From Salinisphaera sp. (GTDB lineage: Bacteria; Pseudomonadota; Gammaproteobacteria; Nevskiales; Salinisphaeraceae), in NCBI RefSeq assembly GCF_002729955.1, contig NZ_PBYA01000027.1:124001-188000 (forward strand): DNA of 64,000 nucleotides. The letters are read 5' to 3'. Positions 17,723-27,534 of this stretch are shown one piece after another. Both the position numbers and the translations under genes were made by a program. A model generated the notes under the pieces. The model saw nothing but the letters and a program-made list of their open reading frames with translations, did not search any database and was not told the origin of the DNA. Each line of letters starts with the position of its first letter. Within the stretch, counting starts at the first letter, position 1.

Positions 17723-18298
17723 ATCGCCCTCCCCCGTGCTGGACAACTCGGCCTGGCGCTCGTCGCAGCTATCGTCGTCGCGCTCGGCGTCCGTGCAACG
17801 CTGGACTATGTCTGGATCGGCACGGTACCCAGCCCCTGCGCCATGGCAAAGCGCGTGGATACGACCGCCATCGTGCTCAGCGGCGGGCCGGACTATCGCC
17901 GTACCAAGCGCGCGGTCGGGCTCTACCAGGCTGAACAGGTCGACCGGATCGTGTTCTCGGGCGCGGGCCACGGCGGCGACTCGGCGGTACGGCTCGCCCG
18001 TGAGGCGCTACGCCTGGGCGTGGCAGAAAGCGACGTGATCGTGGAACGCGCGGCGCGCTCGACCTATGAGAATCTGGCCAACAGCTGTGAACTGCCAGCC
18101 GTGCGCGAGGCCAGGCGGCTGGTGATCGTTACCGATCAGCATCACAGCTACCGAGCCTATCTCACCGCGCGTGCCCAGTGTCAGCAGCCCGAGATCTGCT
18201 CCGCCGCCGCGCCCGTGCCGCTGACAGCAAAACGGCGTCGCAGCGAAGCGATGAAACTGTTCGCCTATCAGCTGCTCGGCCGCGCCGCCTGGTGGTGA
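17723..18298 (+). CDS. DUF218 / SanA-YdcF-like membrane protein, probable non-canonical start
   Basis: The DUF218 core starts VDTTAIVLSGG and contains FSGAGHGGDSAVRLAREA, ERAARSTYENLANS and VTDQHHSYRAYLT, all family landmarks; members act in envelope or vancomycin-resistance phenotypes. The first ATG (17843) falls just before the core and would remove the N-terminal anchor. In the same frame, directly upstream, lies a good membrane helix (LGLALVAAIVVALGV) preceded by ATC at 17723 with an AGGAG eight bases before it. No ATG, GTG or TTG lies in frame between the upstream stop at 17705 and 17843. I extend to 17723 because a membrane anchor is usual; the start codon assignment is tentative. Confidence 0.72.
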   Translation: MALPRAGQLGLALVAAIVVALGVRATLDYVWIGTVPSPCAMAKRVDTTAIVLSGGPDYRRTKRAVGLYQAEQVDRIVFSGAGHGGDSAVRLAREALRLGVAESDVIVERAARSTYENLANSCELPAVREARRLVIVTDQHHSYRAYLTARAQCQQPEICSAAAPVPLTAKRRRSEAMKLFAYQLLGRAAWW

Positions 18299-18307
18299 GT
18301 CGCGGGT

Positions 18308-21300
18308 TCAGCGTAATTCGGCCAGCGCGGCGTCCAGCCTCTTGGCCGACACCTTGATAGCCGTGCCCAGCGGCTGGGCAAAGACCTGGACCCGATACTC
18401 CTCCACCATCCAGCGAAAATCGCGCAGCGGCTGGACATCCTGCCCCTTGGCGCGGGCGCGTTCCGCGCGCTGCTTGTAGGCCTGCCAGTACGGCAGAATC
18501 TCGCGCATGCGCTGCTTGTCGGCGCCCGCGCCGTCGCGGGCGAGCTTGTCCAGGCGTTGCTCGATGGCGGCCAGGTAACGATCGAGATTACGCGCCAGAT
18601 CACGCGAATAGCCGTGCTCGCCGGCAAAGCCGGCATAGACCAGATGAGCCAGCTGGTCGCGGATATCGTCGATCGCGGCCATCCAGTCGAGGCCGATGTT
18701 CTTCGACAGCCGTTTGTTCACGGCCGCAAGGCGCGACAGCGCCGGCTTGAGCTCGTCCCAGAGCGAGACCGCATCGGCCATCAGATGCGCGCGCAGCGTC
18801 GTAACACAGGCCTCGAAGGCCGCCGCCTCGCGAACCGGCGTATCGATACGTGCATCGATGAGCGCATTGACCAGGTCGGCCAGCAGCAGCGGTTCGCTGT
18901 CGAGGGCAAGCACGCGCTGGCGTTCGCGATCGGCCAGCGCACTCGCCGGCGCATCGGCGAAGCGCATCACCGCGAAGCTCTTGAACTGGGGCAGATCGCG
19001 CTTGATCAGCCGGCACTGCTTGGCCACCGCCAGGCGCGCGAGCCGGATCACACCCTGGCGATGCTGAACGGCCGCGGCCTGGGGGTCGTCGAGCAGTTCC
19101 AGGTCCACCGAATCACCGCGATCCACCAGCGTGGGCGTGGCCTGCACCCGCACCCCGGCGTGCCTGAGCTCGACGCTCTCGGCCAGGTCCTGTTCCGGCC
19201 AGGCGGTGAGACCGGTTTCGCGCAGCGCGTCGTCGCTGGCCTGGGCCACCGCGGCGCGGGCCCGGTCGCCCAGATCACGGCTGAGTTTTTCTAGATCGCG
19301 GCCGGTGGCCACGACCTCGCCGTCGTCGTCGACGACTTCAAAGCGCAGCTTGAGATGCGGGCTCGGGGTGAAGTCGTCCCAGGCATCGGCCGGTATCTGC
19401 AGGCCGGTCATGGCATGAATAGCCTCACGCAGCGCATCCAGCGGGTCGCCCTTGCCGAATTCGGCGCGCTCGGCGGCGGCCCGGGCGAAATCCGGCACCG
19501 GCACGACCGCACGGCGCAGGCGTTTGGGCAAGGCCTTGAGATATTCGCGATATTTCTCTTCCAGCAGGCCCGGCACCAGCCATTCTGCCCGCTCGGACGG
19601 CATCTGCTTGAGCGCGGCCAGCGGCACGCGCGCGGTCACGCCGTCCTTGTCCGTACCCGGTTCGAAGGCATAGTCGAGGGCAACCGGCAGATCGCCCAGG
19701 CGCATGCTTTCGGGATAGGCATCCGCCGGCAGGTCGACGCCGGCATGGCGCAGCAGCTGGTCTTCGTCGAAGCGCAGGACGCTGTCATCGTGCTGCTTGA
19801 GCCATTTCTGCAGCGTCTTCTGGTCGCGCACGTCGGCGGGCAGGCGTTCGTCGTAGAAGCGCGCCTGGGTGGTTTCGTCTACGAGCAGATCGCGCCGGCG
19901 AAAACGGGCTTCCTGGGCCGCGATATCCTCGACGATGAGCTGGTTGTATTGCAGAAACTCCGGCACCCGGCCGCGCGAATCGGCTACCGCGAAGGCCACC
20001 AGGCCATCGCGGATGAAAATCTCGCGGGCCACCACCGGGTCCATGCGGCCGAAGTCCACCTTGCGGCCGTCGGCCAGCGTGAGTCCGAACAGCTTCACCC
20101 GCTCGCGGGCGGCCACCTGGCCACGGCGTTTTTCCCAGTGCGGCTCGTAGTGTTCCCGCGTCACCAGATGGTCGGCGGCTTTTTCGATCCATTTCGGATC
20201 GACGCCCGCCACGGTATGCGCGAACAGGCGACTGGTTTCGATGAGCTCGCCGGCGACCATCCATTTGGGGTTCTTCTTGGCCAGCCCGGAGCCGGGGAAT
20301 ATGCGGAACTTGCGCCCGCGGGTGCCCTGGTATTCGCCCTTCTCTTCGAGCTGGCCGACGTGATCGAGCAGCCCCGGCAACAGCGCCTGATGCAGCCCGA
20401 CGAAATCCACCTCGGCGAGGCGCCCCTGGGCGGGATCGTTGCTGATCCCCAGATCCGCACCGATACGCCGCAGCTGGCGGGCCAGGTCTTCCCATTCGCG
20501 CATGCGCATGAAGTTGATGAAACGCTCGCGACACCATTTGCGCAGCTGGTTGCCGCTGTGTTCGCGCCGCGCCTGGGCAAAGGCGTCCCAGAGCTTCAAC
20601 AGACTCACGAAATCCGAGCGCACGTCGGCAAACTCACGCTGGGCCTGGTCGGCGGCCTCGCGCATGGCCGGCGGTCGTTCGCGCGGGTCCTGAATGGTCA
20701 GTCCGGCCGCCAGCACGCGCATCGCAGTGGCCACGCCCATGGCCTGGCCGGCGATGAGCATGCGCCCGATCCGCGGGTCCAGCGGCAGGCGCGCGAGCTG
20801 GCGCCCGAGGGCGGTGATGCGCTTGTTGTCCATGGCCTGCAGCTGGGTGAGCAGGTTGCGGCCATCGTTGATATAGCGCCGCTCGGGCGGATCGATAAAC
20901 GGAAAGTTCTCGATCTCGCCCAGCTTGAGATCGGCCATGGTGAGCAGCACGCTGGCCAGATTGGTACGCCGGATTTCCGGGTCTGTGAAGGCTGGCCGGT
21001 TTTCGTAGTCGTCTTCGTCGAAAAGGCGGATACAGATACCCGGCGCGACACGACCACAACGCCCGGCACGCTGGTTGCAGCTGGCCTGGGAGACCGGCTC
21101 GATCGGCAGGCGTTGGACCTTGGCCGAGGTGGAATAACGGCTGATACGGGCCAGCCCGCTGTCGATCACGTAGCGAATACCGGGCACGGTGAGCGAGGTT
21201 TCCGCCACATTGGTGGACAACACCACGCGTCGGCCGTTGCTGGCCGAAAAGATTCGGTTCTGGGCGCTGCGCGTGAGCCGCGCATACAGCGGCACGATCT

Positions 21301-22228
21301 CGGCCGTGAACTTGTCGCCGGCCAGCGCCTTGGACAGATGGCGTTCGCAGTCGCGGATATCGCGCTCGCCGGGCAAAAACACCAGGATATCGCCCGCACC
21401 CGTGCCCTCGCCCGGCCGCCAGAGCTCGCGTATGCCGGCCTCCACCGCCTGCGGCAGATCGTCGTCGTTTTCCTCGGGCGGGCGATAGCGCACCGTCACC
21501 GGGTAGCCACGCCCTTCGACGTTGATGACCGGCGCGTCATCGAAAAACCGGGCGAACCGGTCCGGGTCGATCGTGGCCGAGGTGACCACCACTTTAAGGT
21601 CCGGACGCTTGGGCAGCAGCTGTTTGAGATAGCCGAGCAGAAAATCGACGTTGAGCGTGCGCTCGTGGGCCTCGTCGATGACGATGGCTTCATAGGCATT
21701 GAGAAAGCGATCGCGTGCGGTTTCGGCCAGCAGGATGCCGTCGGTCATCAGCTTGATCTGGGTCGATTCCGAAAGCTTCTTCTCGAAGCGCGTCTGAAAG
21801 CCCACCAGCTCGCCGAACGGCGTAGTCAGCTCTTCGGCAATCCGCTGGCCCACGCTGCGTGCAGCCAGTCGCCGGGGCTGGGTATGGCCGATCAGCCCGC
21901 GCGCGCCGAAACCGGCCTGCATGAGGATCTTGGGCAGCTGGGTGGTCTTGCCGGAGCCGGTTTCACCGCAGACCACCACCACCTGGTGTCGCTCGAGCGC
22001 GGCGCGGATCTCGTCGGCGCGGGCGGTGACCGGCAACCCCTCGGCCAGCGCCACCTCGCCACGTTCCTGGGCCCGCGTATGGGTCACGGCCGCGCTCTTT
22101 TCGATCCGCTCGGCCATACGCGCCCTGGCCTCGGCGTCGCGCGCCTGCCGCCAGCCCCGGGTGAGCCGATGGCGATCGCGTGTTTGCACGTCGGCCAGCA
22201 CGGCCTCGGTGTAAGCGTTTGCGGTCAA
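18308..22228 (-). CDS. hrpA: ATP-dependent RNA helicase HrpA
   Basis: DEAH-box helicase of 1306 aa, matching the long bacterial HrpA (about 1300). Walker A GETGSGKTTQ and DEAH box VIDEAHERTLN lie in the first 200 residues. RecA-2 motifs follow (STNVAETSLTVPG; QRAGRCGR), then winged-helix, ratchet and OB regions and the long C-terminal domain specific to HrpA. In E. coli HrpA resolves stalled ribosomes and processes some mRNAs. The ATG at 22228 precedes TANAYTEAVLADVQTRDRHR. The gene is convergent with the DUF218 gene and divergent from the thioesterase gene. A 965-codon open frame on the opposite strand is a composition artefact. Confidence 0.96.
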   Translation of the reverse strand: MTANAYTEAVLADVQTRDRHRLTRGWRQARDAEARARMAERIEKSAAVTHTRAQERGEVALAEGLPVTARADEIRAALERHQVVVVCGETGSGKTTQLPKILMQAGFGARGLIGHTQPRRLAARSVGQRIAEELTTPFGELVGFQTRFEKKLSESTQIKLMTDGILLAETARDRFLNAYEAIVIDEAHERTLNVDFLLGYLKQLLPKRPDLKVVVTSATIDPDRFARFFDDAPVINVEGRGYPVTVRYRPPEENDDDLPQAVEAGIRELWRPGEGTGAGDILVFLPGERDIRDCERHLSKALAGDKFTAEIVPLYARLTRSAQNRIFSASNGRRVVLSTNVAETSLTVPGIRYVIDSGLARISRYSTSAKVQRLPIEPVSQASCNQRAGRCGRVAPGICIRLFDEDDYENRPAFTDPEIRRTNLASVLLTMADLKLGEIENFPFIDPPERRYINDGRNLLTQLQAMDNKRITALGRQLARLPLDPRIGRMLIAGQAMGVATAMRVLAAGLTIQDPRERPPAMREAADQAQREFADVRSDFVSLLKLWDAFAQARREHSGNQLRKWCRERFINFMRMREWEDLARQLRRIGADLGISNDPAQGRLAEVDFVGLHQALLPGLLDHVGQLEEKGEYQGTRGRKFRIFPGSGLAKKNPKWMVAGELIETSRLFAHTVAGVDPKWIEKAADHLVTREHYEPHWEKRRGQVAARERVKLFGLTLADGRKVDFGRMDPVVAREIFIRDGLVAFAVADSRGRVPEFLQYNQLIVEDIAAQEARFRRRDLLVDETTQARFYDERLPADVRDQKTLQKWLKQHDDSVLRFDEDQLLRHAGVDLPADAYPESMRLGDLPVALDYAFEPGTDKDGVTARVPLAALKQMPSERAEWLVPGLLEEKYREYLKALPKRLRRAVVPVPDFARAAAERAEFGKGDPLDALREAIHAMTGLQIPADAWDDFTPSPHLKLRFEVVDDDGEVVATGRDLEKLSRDLGDRARAAVAQASDDALRETGLTAWPEQDLAESVELRHAGVRVQATPTLVDRGDSVDLELLDDPQAAAVQHRQGVIRLARLAVAKQCRLIKRDLPQFKSFAVMRFADAPASALADRERQRVLALDSEPLLLADLVNALIDARIDTPVREAAAFEACVTTLRAHLMADAVSLWDELKPALSRLAAVNKRLSKNIGLDWMAAIDDIRDQLAHLVYAGFAGEHGYSRDLARNLDRYLAAIEQRLDKLARDGAGADKQRMREILPYWQAYKQRAERARAKGQDVQPLRDFRWMVEEYRVQVFAQPLGTAIKVSAKRLDAALAELR

Positions 22229-22326
22229 TGTTGCTCCTCGAATCGACGGTAATGACGCGAACCATGGATAGCCGCGGACCTACGCATCGGTTAGCCTGCG
22301 CTTATCAACGCACCGGCCGGCAAGAC

Positions 22327-22731
22327 ATGAATTTCCATACGCGCAAGTGGATCAAGCCCGAAGACCTCAACCCCAACGGCACCCTGTTCGGCGGCAGCCT
22401 GCTGCGCTGGATCGATGAAGAAGCCGCGATCTACGCGATCATTCAGCTCGATCATCACCATATCGTCACCAAGTACATGTCCGAAATCAATTTCGTGTCC
22501 AGTGCCCGCCAGGGCGACATCATCGAACTGGGCATCGCGGCCACGCGTTTTGGTACCACTTCGCTGACCATGCGCTGCGAGGTACGCAACAAGATCACCC
22601 GCCGCAGCATCCTGCGTATCGACGAAATCGTGTTCGTAAGCATGGGCGACGACGGCCGCCCGCGCCCGCACGGCAAGACCGAGGTGACCTATATCAAGGA
22701 TCGCTTTGCCGAGGGCGAAGAAGACGAATGA
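22327..22731 (+). CDS. Acyl-CoA thioesterase, YciA/hotdog family
   Basis: 134-aa hotdog-fold thioesterase. The active-site helix region reads LNPNGTLFGGSLLRWIDEEAA, with the catalytic Asp in WIDEEAA, followed by EINFVSSARQGDIIELG, typical of the YciA group that hydrolyses acyl-CoAs. The frame is open upstream to 22180, but the ATG at 22327 (MNFHTRKW) gives the family length. Its TGA overlaps the ATG of the amidase gene (ATGA at 22728), so the two are translationally coupled. Confidence 0.92.
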   Translation: MNFHTRKWIKPEDLNPNGTLFGGSLLRWIDEEAAIYAIIQLDHHHIVTKYMSEINFVSSARQGDIIELGIAATRFGTTSLTMRCEVRNKITRRSILRIDEIVFVSMGDDGRPRPHGKTEVTYIKDRFAEGEEDE

Positions 22732-23591
22732 TAGCCCCCGTACTCGATTCCTGCCGGCCCGGACGCGCCTCGGGCCGGCTGCTGCTGTTGGCCGGCCTGG
22801 CGGTGGCGATTGCCGGCTGTACCCCGGCCACGCTCAAGCAGCGTAACGGCTACTGGGCCGACCAGGCGCAGCCGGCACAGGCCTACAACCAGCGCGTACG
22901 CTTTCTGGTCATGCACTATACCGGCGGCGACGAGGCGCGGGCGCTTCAGGTGCTGACCGGCCCCTCGGTGAGTTCGCATTATGTGGTCGGCGACCACCCG
23001 CCCCGCCGCGGCGGCGACCCGGTGATCTATCAGCTGGTCGACGAAACGGCGCGTGCCTGGCATGCCGGCACCAGCGCCTGGGGCGGACGCAGCCATCTCA
23101 ACGACAGCTCGATCGGTATCGAGATCGTCAATCCCGGCCCGGTGGATACCCCCAGCGGCAAGGTGTGGCGCGGGTTCGATGGTGATCAGATCGATGCCGT
23201 AAGCCGGCTGGCCCGCGATATCATCGCCCGCTACGACATTGCGCCGGAAAACGTCGTCGCCCATGCCGATATTTCACCGGGGCGCAAGATCGACCCCGGC
23301 CCGGCCTTTCCCTGGGAACAGCTCTATCGCCAGGGAATCGGCGCCTGGCCCGATGCGGCCACGGTCAACGCCTATCGCGAACGGTTTCGCTATGCCATGC
23401 CCGACATGGGGGCGATCCAGTCGGCGCTGGCGCGCTATGGCTACGATATCGACCCCACCGGCGTGCTCGATCAGCGCACCCATTCGGTGGTGGTATCGTT
23501 CCAGATGCATTTTCGCCCGGACCGCTATGACGGTATTCCCGATCTGGAAACCGTTGCCCGGCTATGGGCGCTCAACGACAAATACCGTTAG
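22728..23591 (+). CDS. N-acetylmuramoyl-L-alanine amidase, AmiD-like lipoprotein
   Basis: 287-aa outer-membrane-type lipoprotein. A lipobox (LAVAIAGC, Cys31) follows a hydrophobic segment. The amidase_2 zinc residues are visible as VMHYTGG (first His), AWHAG and VAHADISPGRKIDPG (second His and the conserved Lys/Asp region). A C-terminal peptidoglycan-binding-type domain (YGYDIDPTGVLDQRTHSVVV onward) follows, as in E. coli AmiD. It cleaves stem peptides from muropeptides in the periplasm. Translationally coupled to the upstream thioesterase gene through ATGA; the functional link between them is not obvious. Confidence 0.93.
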   Translation: MIAPVLDSCRPGRASGRLLLLAGLAVAIAGCTPATLKQRNGYWADQAQPAQAYNQRVRFLVMHYTGGDEARALQVLTGPSVSSHYVVGDHPPRRGGDPVIYQLVDETARAWHAGTSAWGGRSHLNDSSIGIEIVNPGPVDTPSGKVWRGFDGDQIDAVSRLARDIIARYDIAPENVVAHADISPGRKIDPGPAFPWEQLYRQGIGAWPDAATVNAYRERFRYAMPDMGAIQSALARYGYDIDPTGVLDQRTHSVVVSFQMHFRPDRYDGIPDLETVARLWALNDKYR

Positions 23592-23657
23592 TCGTCGGTC
23601 GGCTGAGGCATCCCGGGCGAGTCGGCTTTTCGTCTTGCCCTTAGCGTTAGCTCGGCG

Positions 23658-24806
23658 CTAGCCCGAGCGCGAGGCCAACAGCGCGTTGCGGGCAGCGATC
23701 ACGCGGCGGGCAGCGTCTTCGCCGTCGTCGCCGAAGGCGGTCATATGCCCCATCTTGCGGCCTGGCCGTGCCTCGGACTTGCCGTAGAGATGCAACTTGA
23801 GCGCGGGGTCGGCAAGCGCGGCGCGCCAGTCCGGCATGCCGTGCTCCCAAAGATCGCCCAGCAGATTGACCATCGCCGAGGGGCGCAGACGTCGCGTATC
23901 GCCCAGCGGCAGCGCACACACCGCGCGTAGCTGCTGTTCGAACTGGCTGGTCACACAGGCATCGAAACTGAAATGACCGGAGTTGTGTGGCCGCGGCGCG
24001 AGTTCGTTGACCACCAGCTCGCCGTCGTGCTTCAAGAAGAATTCCACGCAGAGTACGCCCACCACGTCCAGGGCATCGAGCACGCCATGAGCGATCTCGA
24101 TGGCGTTGGCGGTGATCTTGGGATCGATATCCGGGTCCGGAATCGAGACATCGAGAATATGATCGCGATGGCGGTTTTCGGTGACCCCGTAGTGGGCGAA
24201 ATCGCCGTCGCAGCCGCGTGCGGCGACCACTGAAATCTCGCGCTCGAAATCGACGAACCCTTCCAGCACGGCCTCGCCGGCACCGATGCTCTCCCAGGCG
24301 GCATCGGCCTCGTCCGGGGTATGGATCACCGCCTGGCCCTTACCGTCGTAGCCAAAGCCGGCCGTCTTGAGCACCGCGGGTGTACCCAGGCGCTCAAGCG
24401 CCGCATCCAGCGTGGCACGATCGGGCACGTGTTCGAACGGCGCGGTGGGAAAGCCGGCGTCGTGCAGAAAATCCTTCTCGCGCTGGCGATGCTGGGCGGT
24501 ATGCAGCACCTCGCCGCGCGGGCGCACCGGCACGTGCTCGCTGGCCGTGCGTGCGGCCTCGAAGGGCACGTTCTCGAATTCGAAGGTGACCACATCGACC
24601 CGGCTGGCGAACTCCGCTACCGCATCGAGGTCGCCGTAGTCGCCCACCGCTTCGCGATCGGCAACCTGGCCCATGGGGCTATCGTCGCCGGGCGAAAAGG
24701 TATGCACGCGATAGCCCATGCGGCGCGCGGCCAGTGCGAACATGCGCCCGAGCTGGCCACTGCCCAGCACACCCAGGGTCGCCCCCGGAAGAATCGGTCG
24801 GCTCAT
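23658..24806 (-). CDS. purK: N5-carboxyaminoimidazole ribonucleotide synthase PurK
   Basis: ATP-grasp enzyme of de novo purine synthesis that carboxylates AIR to N5-CAIR using ATP and bicarbonate. 382 aa. Landmarks are [20 protein letters not shown] at the N-terminus, [13 protein letters not shown] (ATP-grasp Lys region), [11 protein letters not shown] and [15 protein letters not shown] (metal-binding Glu/Asn). The frame is open far upstream, but that part is out of register with the family and overlaps purE. ATG at 24806 overlaps the purE stop by ATGA. Second gene of purE-purK. Confidence 0.97.
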   Translation of the reverse strand: MSRPILPGATLGVLGSGQLGRMFALAARRMGYRVHTFSPGDDSPMGQVADREAVGDYGDLDAVAEFASRVDVVTFEFENVPFEAARTASEHVPVRPRGEVLHTAQHRQREKDFLHDAGFPTAPFEHVPDRATLDAALERLGTPAVLKTAGFGYDGKGQAVIHTPDEADAAWESIGAGEAVLEGFVDFEREISVVAARGCDGDFAHYGVTENRHRDHILDVSIPDPDIDPKITANAIEIAHGVLDALDVVGVLCVEFFLKHDGELVVNELAPRPHNSGHFSFDACVTSQFEQQLRAVCALPLGDTRRLRPSAMVNLLGDLWEHGMPDWRAALADPALKLHLYGKSEARPGRKMGHMTAFGDDGEDAARRVIAARNALLASRSG

Positions 24807-25297
24807 AGCGGCAACTCGTCGTTTTCGACCTTGTGGGCCTGTTTCTGGCGAAATTGGGCCAGCGCGCTGCGCAGCTCCGGGCGGCTGTTGGCGAGCATGG
24901 CCACGGCAAACAATGCGGCGTTGCGCGCACCGGACGTGCCGATGGCAAAGGTCGCGGTCGGCACCCCGCCAGGCATCTGCACGATCGACAACAGCGAATC
25001 CAGGCCGTTGAGCGCGCGGCTTTTCACCGGTACGCCGAGCACGGGCAAAAGCGTCTGGGCCGCGACCATGCCGGGCAGATGGGCCGCGCCGCCCGCACCC
25101 GCGATGATGACTTCCAGGCCCCGCTGTTCGGCGGTATGCGCATAGTCGCGCATGATGTCCGGCGTGCGATGCGCCGATACCACCTTGCATTCATGGGCCA
25201 CGCCGAACTCATCGAGCAACTCGTGGGCCGCCTTCATGGTGTCCCAATCCGACGTACTGCCCATGATCACGCCGACGCACGGCTTGTCGTTATTCAT
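24803..25297 (-). CDS. purE: N5-CAIR mutase PurE
   Basis: Class I PurE converts N5-CAIR to CAIR, the step after PurK. 164 aa, normal length. Visible: [13 protein letters not shown] (phosphate site), VVSAHRTPD (catalytic His) and [14 protein letters not shown]. It forms the operon purE-purK with an ATGA overlap at 24803-24806, so both steps are made together. No PurR box was recognised in the short upstream region. Confidence 0.97.
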   Translation of the reverse strand: MNNDKPCVGVIMGSTSDWDTMKAAHELLDEFGVAHECKVVSAHRTPDIMRDYAHTAEQRGLEVIIAGAGGAAHLPGMVAAQTLLPVLGVPVKSRALNGLDSLLSIVQMPGGVPTATFAIGTSGARNAALFAVAMLANSRPELRSALAQFRQKQAHKVENDELPL

Positions 25298-25378
25298 TTC
25301 GCCCCCTGCCCGCTCGCAGAAAAGCGCTCTAGTCTACCAACTCGCTCCGCAAACGGCTCGCATGCGTGGTGTAACGCG

Positions 25379-25996
25379 TCACTCGAGCACGATGAGATGG
25401 TTGGGCAACTCGTTGCGCTCGTGGGTGGCGGGCACGGCCAGGGCCAGTTTTTCGCCGCAGGCGGCAATGCATTCGGTGAACCCGATCAGCGTCTCGCCAA
25501 TACGAACACGCGCCGTGAAGGCTTCGACAATCGCCTGCCATTGTTCGTCCGGCACCTGTTCGGAGATGCCGCGATCGACGATGATCTCGACATAGCGCTC
25601 GGCCTCCGAGACGAAGATCAGCATGCCGGTGGCGTCCGCCGTATGGTGCAGGTTCTGTTCGAGAAACTGACGCCGGGCGAGATTCGCTGCCCGCCAGTGC
25701 CGGACCGGGCGTGGAATCAGGCGCGTGGTCACGCTCGGCAGGCGAAACAGCAATGCCAGCGCAACGAATACGCCCCATTGCAGCAGCAACAGCAGGCGGG
25801 CATCGAGCGCCACGGTGAAGAACAGCAGCGCCCCGGGCAGAATCAGCGCCGCCAACCCCGCCCAGAGCAGCGGAATATAGGCATAGTCGTCAGCGCGCTC
25901 GGCGAGCACGGTCACCAGCTCAGCGTCGGTATTGCGCTCGACCGCCGTAATGGCGTCGGCCACCTGTTTGCGTTCGTCGTTACTGAGTAAGGTCAT
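25379..25996 (-). CDS. TPM-domain membrane protein (short form)
   Basis: 205-aa protein with an N-terminal amphipathic part (NDERKQVADAITAVERNTDAE), two adjacent hydrophobic helices (about residues 41-85) and a C-terminal TPM-like domain (GMLIFVSEAERYVEIIVDRG). The TPM domain is otherwise found in the protein just upstream. Third gene of the lemA - TPM - TPM operon, six nt after the previous stop. This gene trio is common in proteobacteria; its job is unsettled (envelope maintenance or phosphatase-like activity have been proposed for TPM). Confidence 0.86.
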   Translation of the reverse strand: MTLLSNDERKQVADAITAVERNTDAELVTVLAERADDYAYIPLLWAGLAALILPGALLFFTVALDARLLLLLQWGVFVALALLFRLPSVTTRLIPRPVRHWRAANLARRQFLEQNLHHTADATGMLIFVSEAERYVEIIVDRGISEQVPDEQWQAIVEAFTARVRIGETLIGFTECIAACGEKLALAVPATHERNELPNHLIVLE

Positions 25997-26002
25997 TGAT
26001 CG

Positions 26003-26776
26003 CTACCACCCGCCAGAGGCGCCGCCGCCGCCGAAGCCGCCGCCGCCTCCGGAAAAACCACCGCCGCCGAAACCGCCGCTGCTGGAGCCGCCAAAACCGC
26101 CGCCCATGAGGATCGGCATGCCCATGCCGCGCCGACGCTTGCCGCCGCGCCCACCGCCACCGCCGCTGCCGAACAGCGCGATGATGATCACCAGTAATAC
26201 GAAGAAGCCGATGCTGTGCAGCACCGACGGCTCGCCGGCTTCACCCCGCGACCGGCGCTCGGGTTCGGCCAGCGGATCGCCGCCGAGCACCTGGATGATG
26301 GCCTTGCTACCGCCGACGATCCCCTGGCTGAACTGGCCCTGTCGAAAGGCCGGCGTGATGATGTCGTTGATGATCACCGACGACTGGGCATCGGTGAGCC
26401 GGCCTTCCAGGCCATAGCCCACTTCGATACGAACCTTGCGTTCGTCTTTTGCGACCAGCAGCAGCGCGCCGTTGTCCTCGCCGGCCTGACCAATACCCCA
26501 GTGGCGGCCGAGTTGATAGCCGTACTCTTCGATCGTCTCCCCGCCGAGATCCGGCAGGGTCACGACCACGACCTGCTCGCCGCTGGCCTGTTCGTGCGCG
26601 GCCAGCATGTCGGTGAGCTGCTGCTCGGCGGCGGCATCGATCATGTCGGCGTTGTCGACCACCCGCCCGGTAAGCTCGGGAAACGACGGCGCCGCCCAGG
26701 CCACCGCCACCCATAGCCACAGGCCAAGTGCGAGCAGCAGCCGGGCGCGCGTATCGACGGCAGGCAGGCGTCGCAT
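26003..26776 (-). CDS. TPM-domain protein with Gly-rich tail, YgcG family
   Basis: 257 aa. A signal peptide or N-terminal anchor (LLLALGLWLWVAVAWAAPSF) is followed by the TPM domain: LTGRVVDNADMIDAA, the family strand VVVVTLPDLGG, then NGALLLVAKDERKVRIEVGYGLEG. A second hydrophobic helix (IGFFVLLVIIIALFG) precedes an Arg-rich stretch and a tail of about 30 residues that is mostly Gly, Ser and Phe. The layout is that of the YgcG family, anchored in the inner membrane with TPM in the periplasm. Its ATG shares one base with the lemA stop. Confidence 0.92.
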   Translation of the reverse strand: MRRLPAVDTRARLLLALGLWLWVAVAWAAPSFPELTGRVVDNADMIDAAAEQQLTDMLAAHEQASGEQVVVVTLPDLGGETIEEYGYQLGRHWGIGQAGEDNGALLLVAKDERKVRIEVGYGLEGRLTDAQSSVIINDIITPAFRQGQFSQGIVGGSKAIIQVLGGDPLAEPERRSRGEAGEPSVLHSIGFFVLLVIIIALFGSGGGGGRGGKRRRGMGMPILMGGGFGGSSSGGFGGGGFSGGGGGFGGGGASGGW

Positions 26777-27390
26777 CAGAACTGGACCTGGGGCGCCTGG
26801 TCCGCGTTTTCGGCCGTGGCCTCGAAATTGGCATGCGGCTGCATGTCGCTATACAGCAGCGAATGCCAGATCCGGCCCGGGAAGGTACGCAGCTCGGTGT
26901 TGTAGCGCTGCACCGCCTGGATGAAATCGCGCCTGGCCACGGCGATACGGTTCTCCGTGCCCTCCAGCTGCGACTGCAGGGCCAGGAAGTTCTGGTTGGA
27001 TTTCAGATCGGGATAACGCTCGGACACCGCCATCAGCCGGCTCAAGGCACTGCTGAGTTCACCCTGGGCCTGCTGGAACTGCTGCAGCTTCTGCGGATTG
27101 TTGAGGATGTCCTCGTCGACCTGGATCGATGTGGCCTTCGAACGGGCCTCGATGACGGCGGTCAGCGTTTCGCGCTCCTGCTGGGCGAACCCCTTCACCG
27201 TTTCCACGAGATTGGGTACGAGATCCGCGCGCCGCTGGTACTGGTTTTCCACCTGTGCCCAGGCCGCCTTGACCTGTTCATCGTAGGTCGGAATGTTGTT
27301 CACGCCGCAGCCGGTCAAGGAGACCAGCAGTGCGACGAGCATTAAAAGACCGGGCAGACGTTTGTAGGGAATGACGGGAAGCGCCAGCAT
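26776..27390 (-). CDS. LemA family lipoprotein
   Basis: 204 aa. A hydrophobic leader ends in a lipobox (LLVSLTGC, Cys28). The LemA signature follows: IPTYDEQVKAAWAQVENQYQ, RRADLVPNLVETVKGFAQQE, then the coiled helices with SRLMAVSERYPDLKSNQNFL and VARRDFIQAVQRYNTELRTF. First gene of the lemA-TPM-TPM operon. The frame is open to 27459, but the lipoprotein signal fixes ATG 27390. The family forms an extended helical bundle at the envelope; its function is unknown. Confidence 0.95.
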   Translation of the reverse strand: MLALPVIPYKRLPGLLMLVALLVSLTGCGVNNIPTYDEQVKAAWAQVENQYQRRADLVPNLVETVKGFAQQERETLTAVIEARSKATSIQVDEDILNNPQKLQQFQQAQGELSSALSRLMAVSERYPDLKSNQNFLALQSQLEGTENRIAVARRDFIQAVQRYNTELRTFPGRIWHSLLYSDMQPHANFEATAENADQAPQVQF

Positions 27391-27534
27391 GAACAGGGAC
27401 TCCGTGAACGCAATACAGCTATGGTGCGCACTGTACGACAAACGCCGCGCAGACGACATGCGCCTGGCACGCGGTCATTCCATCGGCCCGACATATTGCG
27501 CACGCACTATTTCCGGCTATGCCAGTGCCAGGCT

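Noticed and set aside
19355-22252. 965-codon open frame on the plus strand
   Set aside because: Complement of hrpA; no motifs, composition typical of antisense reading.
26020-26110. GC-rich short tandem repeats (CCGCCG-type)
   Set aside because: They encode the Gly-rich tail of the YgcG-type TPM protein; not a separate repeat or CRISPR.
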